Shown: piece after piece, positions 1 to 11,061 of the stretch | Layout of the letters: the number at the start of each line of letters is the position of its first letter | How positions within the stretch are numbered: position 1 is the stretch's first letter | Origin: Luzula sylvatica | Taxonomy: Eukaryota > Streptophyta > Magnoliopsida > Poales > Juncaceae | Assembly: GCA_946800325.1 (NCBI GenBank) | Contig: OX326957.1 | Span: 27,251,054 to 27,315,053 of the forward strand | Direction of reading: 5' to 3' | Length of the DNA stretch: 64,000 nt | The notes under the pieces: model-generated | The model's database searches: none | The model's input: the letters and a program-made list of their open reading frames with translations, nothing else | What the model was told of the DNA's origin: nothing | Program-made: the position numbers and the translations under genes

Positions 1-1132
1 CTTGAGGAGTTCAAATAACGTATTTTTTAGATCGTTTGTATCGAATATTTTACTACACAACTTTTCACAAAATTTTACAAACACTACGAACGTTTGTTCT
101 TCTCTATTACGGTCTGTGAAATCTATTTAGGCATTTGGGAGGGAGTACAAATAACGTGTTTTGGGATTGTTTACATTGGAATTTTTCCAACACAACTTTT
201 CACCAAAATCTACGAACATTACGAAATTTTGTTTTTCGCTCTAGGCAGTCTTGAAATCGGTTTAAGGCTTGGCGAGCCCAAATAATGTGTTTTGAGATCG
301 TTTACTTCAAATTTTTTACTATACAAGTTTTCACCAAATTGTACGAACATTACGGAATTTTGTTTTCGCTGTAGGCAGTCTTGATAATCTATTTAGGCTT
401 TAAGGAGTCCAAATAACGTGTTTTTGAGATCTTTTGGATCGAATCTTTTACTATGTAACTTTTCACCACATTGTACGAATACTAAGAAAGTTTTCTTTTA
501 TATTCATAGAAATCTTTTTACGCTTTGATGAGTTCAAATAACGAGTTTTCGAGATCGCTTGTATCGAATCTTTTACTACATAACTTTTCACCAACTTTTA
601 CAAACACTAGGAAAGTTTATTTTTTTATTCATAGCAAATTTTTTACGCTTTGAGGAGCCCATCTAGTGTGTTTTTGAGATGGTTTGGATCGAATCTTTTA
701 TAACGTAAGTTTTCGCCAATGTTTACAAACATTAAGAAAGTTTGTTTTTCGATTCGTAACAATCTTTTTATGCTTTGAAGAGTCCAAATAATGTGTTTTT
801 AAATTGTTTGGATCGAATCTTTCATAACGTAAGTTTTCAACAAATTGTACAAACACTAAGAATTTTTTTTTTTGATTCATAGCAATCTTTTTAAGATTCG
901 AGGAGTTCAAATAACGTGTTTTTGAGATCGTTTGCATCGAATCATTTACTACATAACTTTTCACCAACTTTTACAAACACTAAGAAAGTTTATTTTTTGA
1001 TTCATAGAAAACTTTTTACGCTTTGAGGAGTCCATATAGCATGTTTTTTAGATGGTTTGGATCAAATCTTTTATAACGTAAGTTTTCACCAAATTTTACA
1101 AACACTAAGAAAGTTTATTTTTTGATTCATTA
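1..1132. repeat. AT-rich satellite, block 1 (~124-bp monomer)
   Basis: About nine tandem, diverged monomers of roughly 124 bp. Each has a recognisable core: AATAACGTGTTTTTGAGATC, then GAATCTTTTACTAC, then TTTTCACCAA, then ACAAACACTAAGAAAGTTTG, then TTCATAGCAATC, then a GAGGAGTCC boundary. The first ~400 bases hold the three variant monomers (GGCATT..GGGAGTAC; GGCTTGGCGAGCCC; GGCTTTAAGGAGTCC) that recur in the later blocks. Short ORFs here are frames through the repeat and are not genes. The block ends abruptly where copy A of the large duplication begins. Confidence 0.9.
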
Positions 1133-2094
1133 TTAATCATCCAAACATTTGCCGAGACAACATACTCGCAAAACACAAAATACACTCCATCACAAAACAA
1201 AAGAAATAATTTAACAAATCTGACATAAGCCCTCCTAACCGAGACACGTTACATCATTGTCGTCGAAGAAGGGGTTCGGTATGGTCCCGCCAAACTTCGA
1301 GTTCAAGTCCTTCGGTCCAATCCCACCGGACTACATCTTAGAGTATATCAGTAATTAGGGTTTGTATCAAGAAAACTAAAATGACTAAAATGCCCTTCCA
1401 AAATCCTAACTGCTAGTTACAAAACCTACAATGACTAAAATGCCCTTCCTAAAAATAAATGACTAAAACCTGAAATATCAAAATTACCCTCTGTCCAGAT
1501 TTGCTAAATGTATCCTTTTTAAATGAATAAAATGTCCTTTCCAAACCATAAAATGAATGACGAAAATACCCTTGAAAGACAAACTCATTAAGAGAAATGA
1601 ACTAACCGTTTGAAGCGATGCATGCAAGTGTGGCGGAGTGCTGTAATTTGCCTTCGCCACATTATTTGGCTTCATGTTAACAAAAAATAAATTGATTAAA
1701 ATAATGCAAAAATGTACGAGTCATAAAATTGTAAAAATTAAAAATATAAATTACGAACCGGATCACCCGTTCGAGGCGGAATGCTTTGGTTGACTGATGA
1801 TTTCATCTAAAAATGGAACGTAATTAGTTCGCGAAAATGGAAAATTACACTAAACAAATCCCAAAAATTTATCTTAAACTCTAACCACAAAACTCAAAAG
1901 AAACCTAAAAACCTTCAACAGGTCTAACACCTAGAAACTATGAAATTCCTAAAACCCTAAAAACCTGATATCATAAATCCTAAAACCTACCACCCTAAAA
2001 CCCGAGATACCTAAAACCCAACAAACGCAAAAAACGTTGAATACTCTTAAACTATATAAGCACTTAAAGCAGAAAATGAGAAAAACAAAATTTT
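1133..2094. other. AT-rich DNA with weak exon-like remnants
   Basis: No convincing gene. On the minus strand, ~1675-1608 reads as a short open stretch starting MKPNNVAKANYSTPP and followed by a GTTAGT donor-like site. The same stretch is open in copy B (43272-43205). Around 1604-1640, 1754-1805 and 2097-2150 three diverged versions of one ~50-bp sequence occur (consensus around GAACCG..GACCCATTC..GCTTTGACTGG), so this looks like decayed, internally duplicated 3' sequence of the transposase-like remnant next door. Part of it (1940-2010) is a degenerate CCTAAAACC-rich run. Confidence 0.4.
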
Positions 2095-4600
2095 ACGAAC
2101 CGTATGACCCATTCATGTCGGCGGTGTGCTTTGACTGGATCGTTGCATCGGTGTCCTTTGATTGCTTGTCATTATCCGTCCCCACTCCGAACCCGGATTG
2201 GACGTTGGTGCGAACATCTGGTTTGGTGCAACCGTTTTGGTCGGAATGAACTGATGCGGCCCTTGCATGAAGCTTGCCTGCTTCGGCATTTGCAAGAAGG
2301 CATGCTGCGGTGCTTGCAAGCAGGGCTGCTGCCACATTTGCAAGAAGGGTTAATGTGATGTTTGCGTGAAGGGATGCTGCGCCGTTTGCGTGAAGGGATG
2401 TTGCGACGTTTGCGGGACGAACTGCTGCTGCTGCAATGACAAAGCATTATATTTCAACATCTGCGTTTGCATTTGCGATGTTTGTAAAGGAAATGCAGTT
2501 TCACATCTATGGTAAAATCGTACGTATAAGGATATATGAACATGGTAGTTCATAGAAATATAACATGTGTATTAGATGCACATATGTATATATGATATAC
2601 ATAATTAGATTGATAAGATAAGATTTTAGGAAAAATCTGTTTGGAACATGTTTACTAAAACGGACATAACTTTCGTATACGAACACCGATTTGGATGATT
2701 CAACTCTCATAAGTTAGATAATTAGATTATCTACAACTTTCATATTCAGTGGAAAAATATTTGAATAACGTAGGACGTTCATTCTAATGAAATACACGAA
2801 ATGTTGCGGCAGTTCGACGAAAGGACGCGAACGTTTACTAAAACTAGCATAACTTTCGGACTGGATATCCAAATCGGATAAACTGGGATATTTTGGAAAG
2901 CTGATAAGATCATCTAGAAGTTTCGTTCAGAAAGTTCCTGTTAATTACGGACATAAGTCGGTTGAAATTCCAGTTTAGTGAAATTGTGTCTGCTGATTCT
3001 GCAGGAGACATATTTTTTGCTCAAATCTTCTAGAAACTTGTCATTTCATGCATATAAAAGTCTCATTTGATTGATTAAAGAGTGTCTATTTACTGGTGAA
3101 GGAATACGAGTTATTCTATAAATAGGACCCTAATATCACTCAATCAAAAAAATCTAAGAAACCATTATTTCCACTAATTAATCCAGTAATTAAGAGAGAG
3201 AAAAGTTCACCGGAATTCTCCATTGATTCCGGCAAGAGTTTAAGCAAGAATGATTACGAGGCGTCTAGGCAGTTTCGTGATTATCCGACGACTCCCGTTT
3301 CGTACTAACGAGTTAAGTTCATCAACCGACGAGAAGACGAACGGAGAAAGACGACCGGTTTGGGCGTGGGACGAACCGGTACGAACGAAAAGGTGCGAAC
3401 GAAAAGATGCGACGTGAACGGAAGTGAAGGTTTCGCAGCGACAAACCCTTCGTAAGCAATCAATTTCGCTAGGTACAAATATTACGTTTATTAGATTTAC
3501 GTTATATTAGTTATAGGCAATTTGATAAACAAATCGTAGATGAGATCTCGGAGATTTGTACTCCGCCGAGTCCAATAATTATCCGCTGCGCGGACTCGAT
3601 GGGGTGTAGATAACCCAACAGTTTGTACATGGGCTATCAATTGTTGGAGGTTGTCCTTCATACACCCCATTTACGTTTCAAGTCTAGATACGTGTTCTTG
3701 GTTGTATGTTGGGGGAGAGGGAGTAGATATTGTGGTGGTTGCACTTCGACGTCTGTGGGGTTGTACTTTACTTTTGTCCACCAGGGTTCCAATGAGGTAC
3801 AACTTTCCATGATTGGGCTTACCATACGCCTCGTTCCACACCGACGGATCATCACCGTGCTCTTCTTGCCAATTGTCGTCGTATCGTTCTGGCATGATGG
3901 AACTATATCGATCATGTATGCATGACAAACACAAATTCAAAATCTGGTCAGAACAAAACAAAGAATAGGCATTACGGTAAATTTACCAAATGTGGTAATT
4001 TTATCCAAATAACCTCATATGGTGAGAGAAAAGGGCATTTTGGTTATTTTTCCCAATTTTAGGAAAACATATCCGAACACCCGGCGCTATGCTATCGATA
4101 TATGTCTTATCAGACTTCTTCTTTGTTTGGTCGAGAAGTTCTATGAATGTTGCTTCTCTACCATGTATTTCCATCTACACAAAACAAATTAAATATGAAC
4201 GCTTTTACATAATGTACTTATCAAAAGAGTATCGTAAACATACATGTATTCTCGATTGATGTAGCGTGCTGATAGAGCCGCCAGCGTTGTGACATCGACT
4301 GTCACCTGACAATCTATTCACGGTGTTCCGTTTCAATTGCCGCAACCATGCTGGATCGTCCACCCATGCTCGTACCAATTTCCTCCAAACAATGGGTTTA
4401 TCATTGCATCCCCACAATTTAAGAACTACCATTGTGGCCATCAAATTTTCTTCGAAACTATTCCATGCTTGCGGTCTGTCTGGAACTATCATCTCTGCAG
4501 TTCTTCGTGCCTTGTACAAACTGCCTCTGTAGAGTTTTTGCGCGATGAAGTCCATGATATTCTGACCCCTTACTTCGTCCTCATTTTCGGCCCACTGATA
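2095..4600 (-). pseudogene. Plant transposase-like (Ptta/En/Spm, Transposase_24-like) remnant, copy A
   Basis: Read on the minus strand in pieces. 4555-4205 contains WRKLVRAWVDDPAW, then NTVNRLSGDSRCHNAGGS, resembling the NR..H..GG.S..H pattern of PF03004-type proteins. About 4190-4080 carries a TFIELLDQT-type segment, seen better in copy B. 3961-3626 contains DDPSVWNEAYGKPNHGKLY. 2479-2095 is a Gln-rich tail (LQQQQFVPQTSQ). The pieces are probably exons. Breaks seen here: an in-frame stop after LET near 3672, insertion of a 1.1-kb solo LTR within the tail, and a stop after QTSH near 2353. I infer the family from this pattern only. It could instead be a host gene captured by a CACTA element. 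No complete reading frame survives. Confidence 0.55.
2485..3620 (+). mobile_element. Solo LTR (copia-like), 1136 bp, TSD GTTTG
   Basis: Flanked by GTTTG at 2480-2484 and 3621-3625. Copy B has the uninterrupted site (GATGTTTGTACATGGG near 44062), so this is an insertion after the duplication. Ends are TAAAGGAAATGCAG...TAACCCAACA, in which the expected 5' TG has mutated to TA. A TATA box (CTATAAATAGG, ~3116-3126) fits plus-strand transcription. Ends and layout match the LTRs at 55696-56653 and, reversed, 57661-58554. No internal region or second LTR is present. Confidence 0.88.
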
Positions 4601-5828
4601 ACGACGTTGTTAAAAAAAATATGGAACATATTAAAAGTTCATAATATAACCTATAATAGAAAATAAAAAGATCCTCACGAAAAATTCCGTACGAATCACA
4701 GTTAAGGTGTTCTGGTCAAATAATTTGGTTGACGGCCACATTTTAAGTTTAAGAAAGTTATTTAGATGTATAAACTGATTTATATTTCTATTATTTTTTG
4801 AAAAAAATTTGTTTGCCTAAAAACATAAATAATATAATCTAGTTTACTTAATATTATATGAGATTCTTATTGCTATATATATATTTTTAAATATATAAAT
4901 AATAATACTTAAAAAAATCTGTTATGCAAATAAAATTATTAAAAATCTATTATATATGTAAATATGTGTCTTTTTGCATTGTACTTTCTTACGTAATATC
5001 TTTACGAATTGTAATTATGAAAAACGGTATGTATGAACCATATGCAAATTTTGGAGATATACAAAATCCTTTCATAACGTTTGAAATATATGGAATAAGA
5101 TATTATTACATGTTGATTTTTGATATTAATCTCCAAGAAAAATCCACATACACTCTCTATTTCAATAGATAAAATCCAAGCCTAATTCCATCATCCACGG
5201 CACGTATTTTCTTTCAAAAGACCAACATTAATAAGAGAGAGAAGGAATTTGTTCTTCTGTGATAGTAAGAGTAAACGAACTTGTTATTTTGAAGTGAGGA
5301 TGGATTGTCAGATTTATAAGGTGTGAAGTTGTAATGAGTGTGCAACTATTTGCTATTGCCATGTGTTAAACCAATCTTCTTAGGAAGTTGAAAAATAATG
5401 TCTTGAAAGGCTCATCTTACTCTTTGCCTCCTCGTAAATAATACTGGTGGTGTTATTTAGCGGATGTAATTAATGGCTTCTTCTCATTTTACTCTTTGCA
5501 TGCTCGTAAAATAAAAGACATGTATTAAATTAGAATATTTTATCTTCTATTAAATGAAATTCATGTATTTATTTAAAATATATTCATTCAATAAATACAT
5601 GTGTTGAATAGAATGTGTTACTTATTTGTCATCTATTCATTTAACATACATTTAATTAGAAAACAGAACACCATATAATCAAAACCTTGATTGGGTTATA
5701 AAAGGGCATTTGTTGGAATTATGACTGAAATTTGTTTATTGGAATAGACAATAAAAAATACTTGTTTGGGGATCAATATCTCTATGAATAAATAATTCAA
5801 TGGATATTGATGGACAGAGAGGGAACAG

Positions 5829-5945
5829 GAGTAATGATAGGTACACATAAATCGACCACAAATTTGACACAAATACATAAGTTCATGTTTGATTTCTAAT
5901 ACAATTAATGACACAAACTTATGTATTTGTGTCAAATTTGTGGTC
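5829..5945. mobile_element. Truncated Mutator-type MITE relic
   Basis: Starts GAGTAATGATAGG and folds back on itself: CGACCACAAATTTGACACAA near the left pairs with TTGTGTCAAATTTGTGGTCG at the right. The sequence is related to the complete MITE at 10900-11051. The right TIR lacks its terminal ~25 bases. GGAACAG occurs on both sides (5822-5828 and 5946-5952), which may be what remains of a target duplication. Confidence 0.6.
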
Positions 5946-6315
5946 GGAACAGAGAGAGCAAATTCACTTCTCCCTTTTTCTTTTTTTATTCACGCCACAA
6001 GTGTCAGAGAGAGAGAGAGAGAGTTCTTTGTTTTTTTATTATTTTATCTTTACTTAAAATTCCGTACAGTACCTTCTTTAAATAGAATTTCATATACATT
6101 CTTTAAACACACCCAATTATTCTAGACAGTTCTTTTATAACTAATAGACACATGTTTATCTCCAATAGGCACATATCAATTCATGATGCATTTCTTAATT
6201 TCATATACATCTCCCACATTTTCACACATAATTAATTATAAAATCCTGCCCCAATTATTAATAATATTATTATATAAAATATTAAAGCATTAATTTTATT
6301 ACTTCATGTATCTCA

Positions 6316-6321
6316 TTTATT
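6316..6321 (-). terminator. Poly(A) signal AATAAA of P450 copy A
   Basis: AATAAA on the minus strand about 45 bases after the P450 stop codon. It is kept at the matching place in copy B (46183-46188). Confidence 0.55.
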
Positions 6322-6365
6322 ACATCTTCCGTTGAACTACGTTACATAATAGGTATCCAATTATT

Positions 6366-8203
6366 TTAGTTGTTAACAACACGCATCGGCACAGCACGCA
6401 AAGGCACTGCGAGATCAAGCACACCTGGACAAGTCTCAGTCAAGTCCAAATCTTCAGCCTTCAAACCGTCAGGAAGACTCCAATTGAATTTCTGAATCAT
6501 CAATCCAAGAATGAATGGTACTAATCGTAAAGCCATCGACATTCCGGGGCAAGCCCGCCTTCCAAATCCAAATGTGATAAGCTCGAGTTTTGGCCCACGG
6601 ATATCTGCCACCTTCTCTAGAAATCTCTCCGGCCTGAAGACATCTGGTTCGGGCCATATCGCAGGGTCACGTCCTATTGCCCATGCATTAATGATAACAC
6701 GAGCTCCTTTCGGGACATCGAAGCCTCCAAGTTCAACTCCATCCTGCGTGGCTAAATATGGAAGGATGATTGGCGTAGTTGGGTGCATTCTGATTGACTC
6801 TTTTACTACTGCTTGGAGGTATGGGAGTTTAACAAGATCCGACTCCTCCAATTCTTGAGAGCCGATAGCCTCCCTTAGTTCGTTTCGTACCTTTTCCATT
6901 GAGTTGGGATTACGAAGAAGCTCAGCCAACGCCCATACTACGGTTGTCGAGCTTGTATCAACTCCCGCTAGAAAAATATCCTGATACAAGAAAAACTTCC
7001 TTTTTATTCTATCACAGTAAAATATATATCTCTAGTTATAAACAAAAAAAAATTATAAGTATATATGTTTATAGATTTTGTTAGCTGACACTCAAAATCA
7101 GAGTATATATTTTTTTCAATTCAAAATTTTGTGACCATAAGCAGATATGTTTGATAGAGTTAAGAACTAATCTAATAATAATTCAACAAAGCGAAAACCA
7201 TATAAATCAATATAATCCCAAGAATGAGACTTCAGATTAATGAAGCTGCATTAAAAAATAGATGATTCCATATTAATTGGTAATTGCGTAATTGTAAAAA
7301 TATTCATTTATGTTTCGTTCGAAAATTTACCGTGAGAATATTTCTTGCTTGCTGCCTATCTAGCTTGGATTCCGAGATGAGTTGGAGGAGGGAATCGAGG
7401 AAATCTCCATTCGTGTTCCCGGATTTATTATTTTGGTTCAGGCGTCGGTCCATTACATCATCAAAGAAACAAAAGAGCCGTGTAAGGTGACTCGCTATGC
7501 GACGGCGTGCACCCTGCAAGTCAAACCACCCAAGGAAAGGATACAGGTCGGAGATATTATTTTTTGCGAGCTCGTCTAGTATGTCACGAATGGTGTCCTT
7601 AAACTCCTGACGCGACTCGGAATTGAGATCAATGACATTTTCGGAAAAAGAAATGCTGGAAATCAAGTTAATAAATCCACTAAATACGACTCGTCCAATA
7701 TCCAAAGTACTACCTTCTTGCCGTCCAATATGATCCAAAAGTTCACGCGCCTTTTGATCGCGTAATGGACGGGATAATTCAAGGCAACTTGGCGAAAGAA
7801 GATACATGCTAAAAATGGAACGAAGTTGTTTCCAATATGGGGCTGTTGTCGGCAGCCAAATAGTCCATGACTTGTGTTGATCTAGTGCGTGGAATGCGTC
7901 TGGGACCCAGTGAGAGGAAAACAATTGGTCTTTCTCTTGCATAACCTCACGAGCTATCTCCACGGAGGAGACAATGATTGTGGTGGTGAAACCTAGCTTG
8001 AGAGACACCACAGGGCCGTAAATTTTGGCCAAACGGGCCAAAGTGAGGTGCAATGTGCCACGTAAATCAAACAGGTTGCCTATAATCGGCAATGGTGCAG
8101 GTCCTGGTGGTAATCGATTGCTTCGAGATGATAATATCTTAGACAGAGAAACGAGAAGAGAAATTGTGAGTAAGATGAACAAGAACCATAGTGGTAGAAT
8201 CAT
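6366..8203 (-). CDS. Cytochrome P450, CYP76-like, copy A
   Basis: Two exons, 8203-7331 and 6980-6366, with a 350-bp phase-0 GT-AG intron at the usual position for A-type plant P450s. The predicted protein is 495 aa, normal for the family. Visible features: N-terminal membrane anchor (residues 1-22), proline hinge LPPGP (31-35), C-helix WKQLR (W124, R128), I-helix AGVDTS (296-301), ExxR (E352, R355), PERF (408-411) and heme loop FGFGRRACPG with Cys435. The first ATG of the open frame (8275) lies upstream of the TATA box, so the ATG at 8203 is the likely start. The family is a membrane-bound ER monooxygenase acting in specialised metabolism, often on terpenoids or phenolics. I infer CYP76 from overall similarity and cannot name a substrate. 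Unlike copy B it has Tyr366 where LPR is usual and PGMSM where PGMPL is usual. Confidence 0.88.
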
Positions 8204-8252
8204 GTTTACAATATGGATTGTGGGGTGAGAGATACAATCCTGCCGATGTGCA

Positions 8253-8258
8253 TTTATA
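8253..8258 (-). promoter_or_regulatory. TATA box of P450 copy A
   Basis: TATAAA (within CTATAAATGC) on the minus strand, about 50 bases upstream of the ATG at 8203. It is identical in copy B. It implies a very short 5' leader and rules out the upstream ATG at 8275. Confidence 0.7.
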
Positions 8259-8361
8259 GGCGGTGCAATTTTCATTTATGTCCTTCACAAACTTAAATTA
8301 TAGGAAAATTATAACATGCCCCTCTTTTGTCCAAATCTCAATTAACACTTTAAAATAACAT

Positions 8362-8503
8362 TACCAACGGTCTCATAATCTAGTGGTGAGGTGTTTAGTA
8401 CCAAATATCATAGGTCATGAGTTCGAGTCCCGTTGATATTACCAATAAAAATATGAAATCAAATATGTCCACGATTCGTGAATTAGATTTCTTTTAAAAA
8501 AAA
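8362..8503 (+). mobile_element. tRNA-derived SINE, 142 bp, copy A only
   Basis: The head contains pol III promoter-like boxes: CTAGTGGTGAG (A-box-like) and GAGTTCGAGTCCCG (B box). The tail ends in an A-run. An 18-bp target duplication, AACACTTTAAAATAACAT, lies at 8344-8361 and 8504-8521. Copy B has a single uninterrupted AACACTTTAAAATAACAT (near 48231), the empty site. Confidence 0.88.
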
Positions 8504-8521
8504 AACACTTTAAAATAACAT

Positions 8522-9094
8522 ATCAATTAACTATTAATACAGTATTAACAAATTTTAATTATTAATTATTAATGATTAACTATTAATTTGAATTTGAATA
8601 GAGCTTAATTGCATATCATAATTTTATTTAGTATATATTAGTCATTAATTACCTTGCTAATTAAAGAGATTAATTTGATTTCGAAAAAGTTTTGGACAAT
8701 AAATGAGCTCTAAATTTTAATGTGTATCCATCACACATGAATTTTTTTAGTCTACAGTAGCATCGTTTCATTGTTAAGACATACAGAGAATTAGAGATCT
8801 TTTGTATGATTTAAATAAACAAAAAAAAAAAAAAAAATCTTTTGAGGGTTCATAATTTCAATTTCAATTTATTTCGGGTAGAATTTGTTCCCTATTTCGT
8901 CAAAACTTCATTGCATACCTTTTTTTAATTTTAATGGTCGGGTGTGATATTTCATATATTTCATAAGCATCAAATTCGACACTTAACAACTTCTTACTAT
9001 TCTTTTAAGCAGTTAAGTATTATTATTTTTTTTCATTTCAAAATTTAGAACATCTAAATTTTAAGTGTTAAAATCATGCTTAATCAGCTACCCA
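8522..9094. other. AT-rich P450 upstream DNA
   Basis: Non-coding in all frames and well conserved with copy B (48240-48813), apart from small indels and homopolymer differences such as the A-run at 8820-8837. No further promoter element can be assigned with confidence. Confidence 0.5.
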
Positions 9095-9586
9095 TAGAGG
9101 TGTAAACGGTTCGGATAGTGGTTATATCATATATGTATCCATATTATTTTTCAGATACGAGTTCAAATACGGAACTATTCGGATCCGGATACGGTTCTGA
9201 GGATACGGTTCGGATATTCTTTGATACGGTTTTTTCGAATATTTAAACAAGTACTGTGATATAATAAAATATTTTGCGACATGAAAAATGTAAACTATTA
9301 TTTAAATCTAATTTCATGATTGCAATTTTAAATCATTCAGAAATCATTAATAATACATGTTTTTTCCAACTAATATCGAACATGACACATAAATTATAAT
9401 ATCCAAATTCAGATATCCGAATCCGAATCCGAGTACCGAATATGAAAAAAATATTCAAATCCGGATAATACTCGGACCGGATCTGACACTAAAATCGAAT
9501 ACGGATCTGAATTCGAATATATGTTTCTTAGTTCGGATATTTTTTCGAATTAGTTCGGATAAATATTCGAACCATTTACATCCACG
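9095..9586. mobile_element. hAT-type MITE, copy A of a shared insertion
   Basis: TIRs read TAGAGGTGTAAACGGTTCG and, from the other end, CGTGGATGTAAATGGTTCG. The interior is rich in CGGATACGGTTCGGATAT-like repeats. Flanks GCTACCCA (9087-9094) and GCTACGAA (9587-9594) look like a decayed 8-bp target duplication. The same element sits at 48814-49331, so it predates the duplication. Confidence 0.75.
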
Positions 9587-9908
9587 GCTACGAAGAGAGT
9601 TGGTTCGCAATAGACAGCCATGGTTTTGTTCTATTTTGTTTTCGATTGAAAGAATCAGGAACTAGATATATAGTGTAGTTTCTTCTCAAAGATTAATTTT
9701 AACTCTGACAGTCGAGTTTTCAGAAAATCAAAATTAAGTTAAGAATTTACTTTTTACCACGGTTGGTACTCTGACGGTGCAGTTCAAAAACTCGACGAAT
9801 CCAATTGAAAATGTGACGAGTTAACTACTATAATTAATCAAGTTATTATATTCTAATCTGTAATCTCAGCGAATTCCTAAACTGGTTTCAAATTAACTCT
9901 ACTGTGTG

Positions 9909-10577
9909 TAGGGCTGCAACTTTAGCTCGTGGCTCGTGGCTCGCTCGAGCTCGACTCGATAATAGTTCGATAATAGCTCGCTCGATATTAACTCGAAATT
10001 AAACGAGCCGAGCCGAGCTAGCTCGAACGTTTATCGAGCCGAGCTTGAGCCAGACTCAGCTCGCTCGTATTAAGCTCGAAATTTTTTTGAGCTCGATTTA
10101 AAAATTTTAATATTTTTATTATAATTAATTTACATTATATATATTATTTTAATTATAAAATTTTATAAATTTTTTTTTTATCTTCATAATAATTCCAATT
10201 CGGGTTACAACTTAGCTCCTAAAAAAGAATTTTAACTAGGGGAGACAAATTAATAATACCAAGTTCAAATCTTATTTTTTTATGTTTTGTGTTGTGTATG
10301 CTTGATTTATTATTGTTATGTTTTAAGATATTTTAGTATTTAAAATATTTTATGTTTATGCGCGATTATTATAATTTTTTAATTAAAATTTAAGTTATTT
10401 TTTTAATTGAGCTACTGTTGAGCCGAGCCGAGCTAGATCGAATTAAAACGAACCGAGCTTGAGCTTGATTTTTCAGCTCGAACCATAATTCTAAACGAGC
10501 CGAGCTAGCTCGAATAAGTTCCGAGCCGAGCTTGAGCTTGGCACAGCTCGCTCGAGCTCGGCTCGTTTGCAGCCCTA
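9909..10577. mobile_element. hAT-type MITE, 669 bp, TSD ACTGTGTG
   Basis: TIRs TAGGGCTGCAA at both ends. The subterminal regions are dense in GAGCTCG, GCCGAGC and GAGCTTGAGC motifs. A perfect 8-bp duplication ACTGTGTG lies at 9901-9908 and 10578-10585. Copy B shows the empty site (CCACTGTGTGTCAGATATCG near 49638). No coding capacity. Confidence 0.88.
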
Positions 10578-10899
10578 ACTGTGTGTTTCAAATTATAATT
10601 AAATATCGAGTTCAGTTTTCGAGCTATACATACTTGTAACATCAACATTATGCACAGTTTATCTAAACTGAAACTCCAAAAGGATATTCAAAGAACTGAT
10701 GGGATGTGGGCCCCAGCCAGAGGGGAAGTTTCTGATAAGACGTATCTTTTTGGTTAAAAGGGAAAACTGAACTTATTTTTTCTACAATGGGCCGAGGGCT
10801 ATTGGGTTAACCTGAATTGACTAGTCCCGAGAGACAAATCTTCTCCTACAGGCTACAACACTACACGAACTAATTTTTTAAGGACCGTTAACGAATTTG

Positions 10900-11051
10900 G
10901 AGTAATGATAAGGTCACAAATACCAACCACAAATGTGTCACAAATAACTAAGTTTGTAATGTTAATTATGTATATATGAATTATAAATCAAACACAAACT
11001 TATGCATTTGTGTCATATTTGTGGTTGGTATTTGTGTCCTTATCATTACTC
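10900..11051. mobile_element. Mutator-type MITE, 152 bp, 10-bp TSD
   Basis: Near-perfect fold-back with TIR GAGTAATGATAAGG. A 10-bp duplication AACGAATTTG lies at 10890-10899 and 11052-11061. Copy B has the empty site (TTAACGAATTTGAGCG near 51698). The 10-bp duplication and G start favour Mutator over hAT or Tc1/mariner. Confidence 0.85.
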
Positions 11052-11061
11052 AACGAATTTG

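Larger units (their letters stand above)
4601..6365. other. AT-rich DNA downstream of the P450 gene
   Basis: No gene supported. 4601-5700 is closely matched in copy B (45065-46165), including a small open frame at 4924-5172 whose composition gives no reason to call it a gene. About 5707-6302 has no counterpart in copy B, so it is an insertion here or a deletion there. It holds the MITE relic at 5829 and a (GA)n stretch near 6005-6022. Confidence 0.6.

Noticed and set aside
698..967. Open frames of 60-90 aa on both strands in the satellite blocks
   Set aside because: They follow the repeat period, recur in most blocks with KTHYLDSSK-type repeats, and have no start context or domain.
1940..2010. 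CCTAAAACC-rich run resembling telomere repeats
   Set aside because: Irregular spacing and no run of TTTAGGG units; degenerate low complexity.
4924..5172. 82-aa open frame conserved in both duplication copies
   Set aside because: Conservation is what recent duplication predicts. Composition is AT-driven (I, Y, K, F) and there is no domain.
8370..8445. Functional tRNA gene
   Set aside because: It has A- and B-box-like sequence but no cloverleaf acceptor pairing, and has SINE tail and target duplications.
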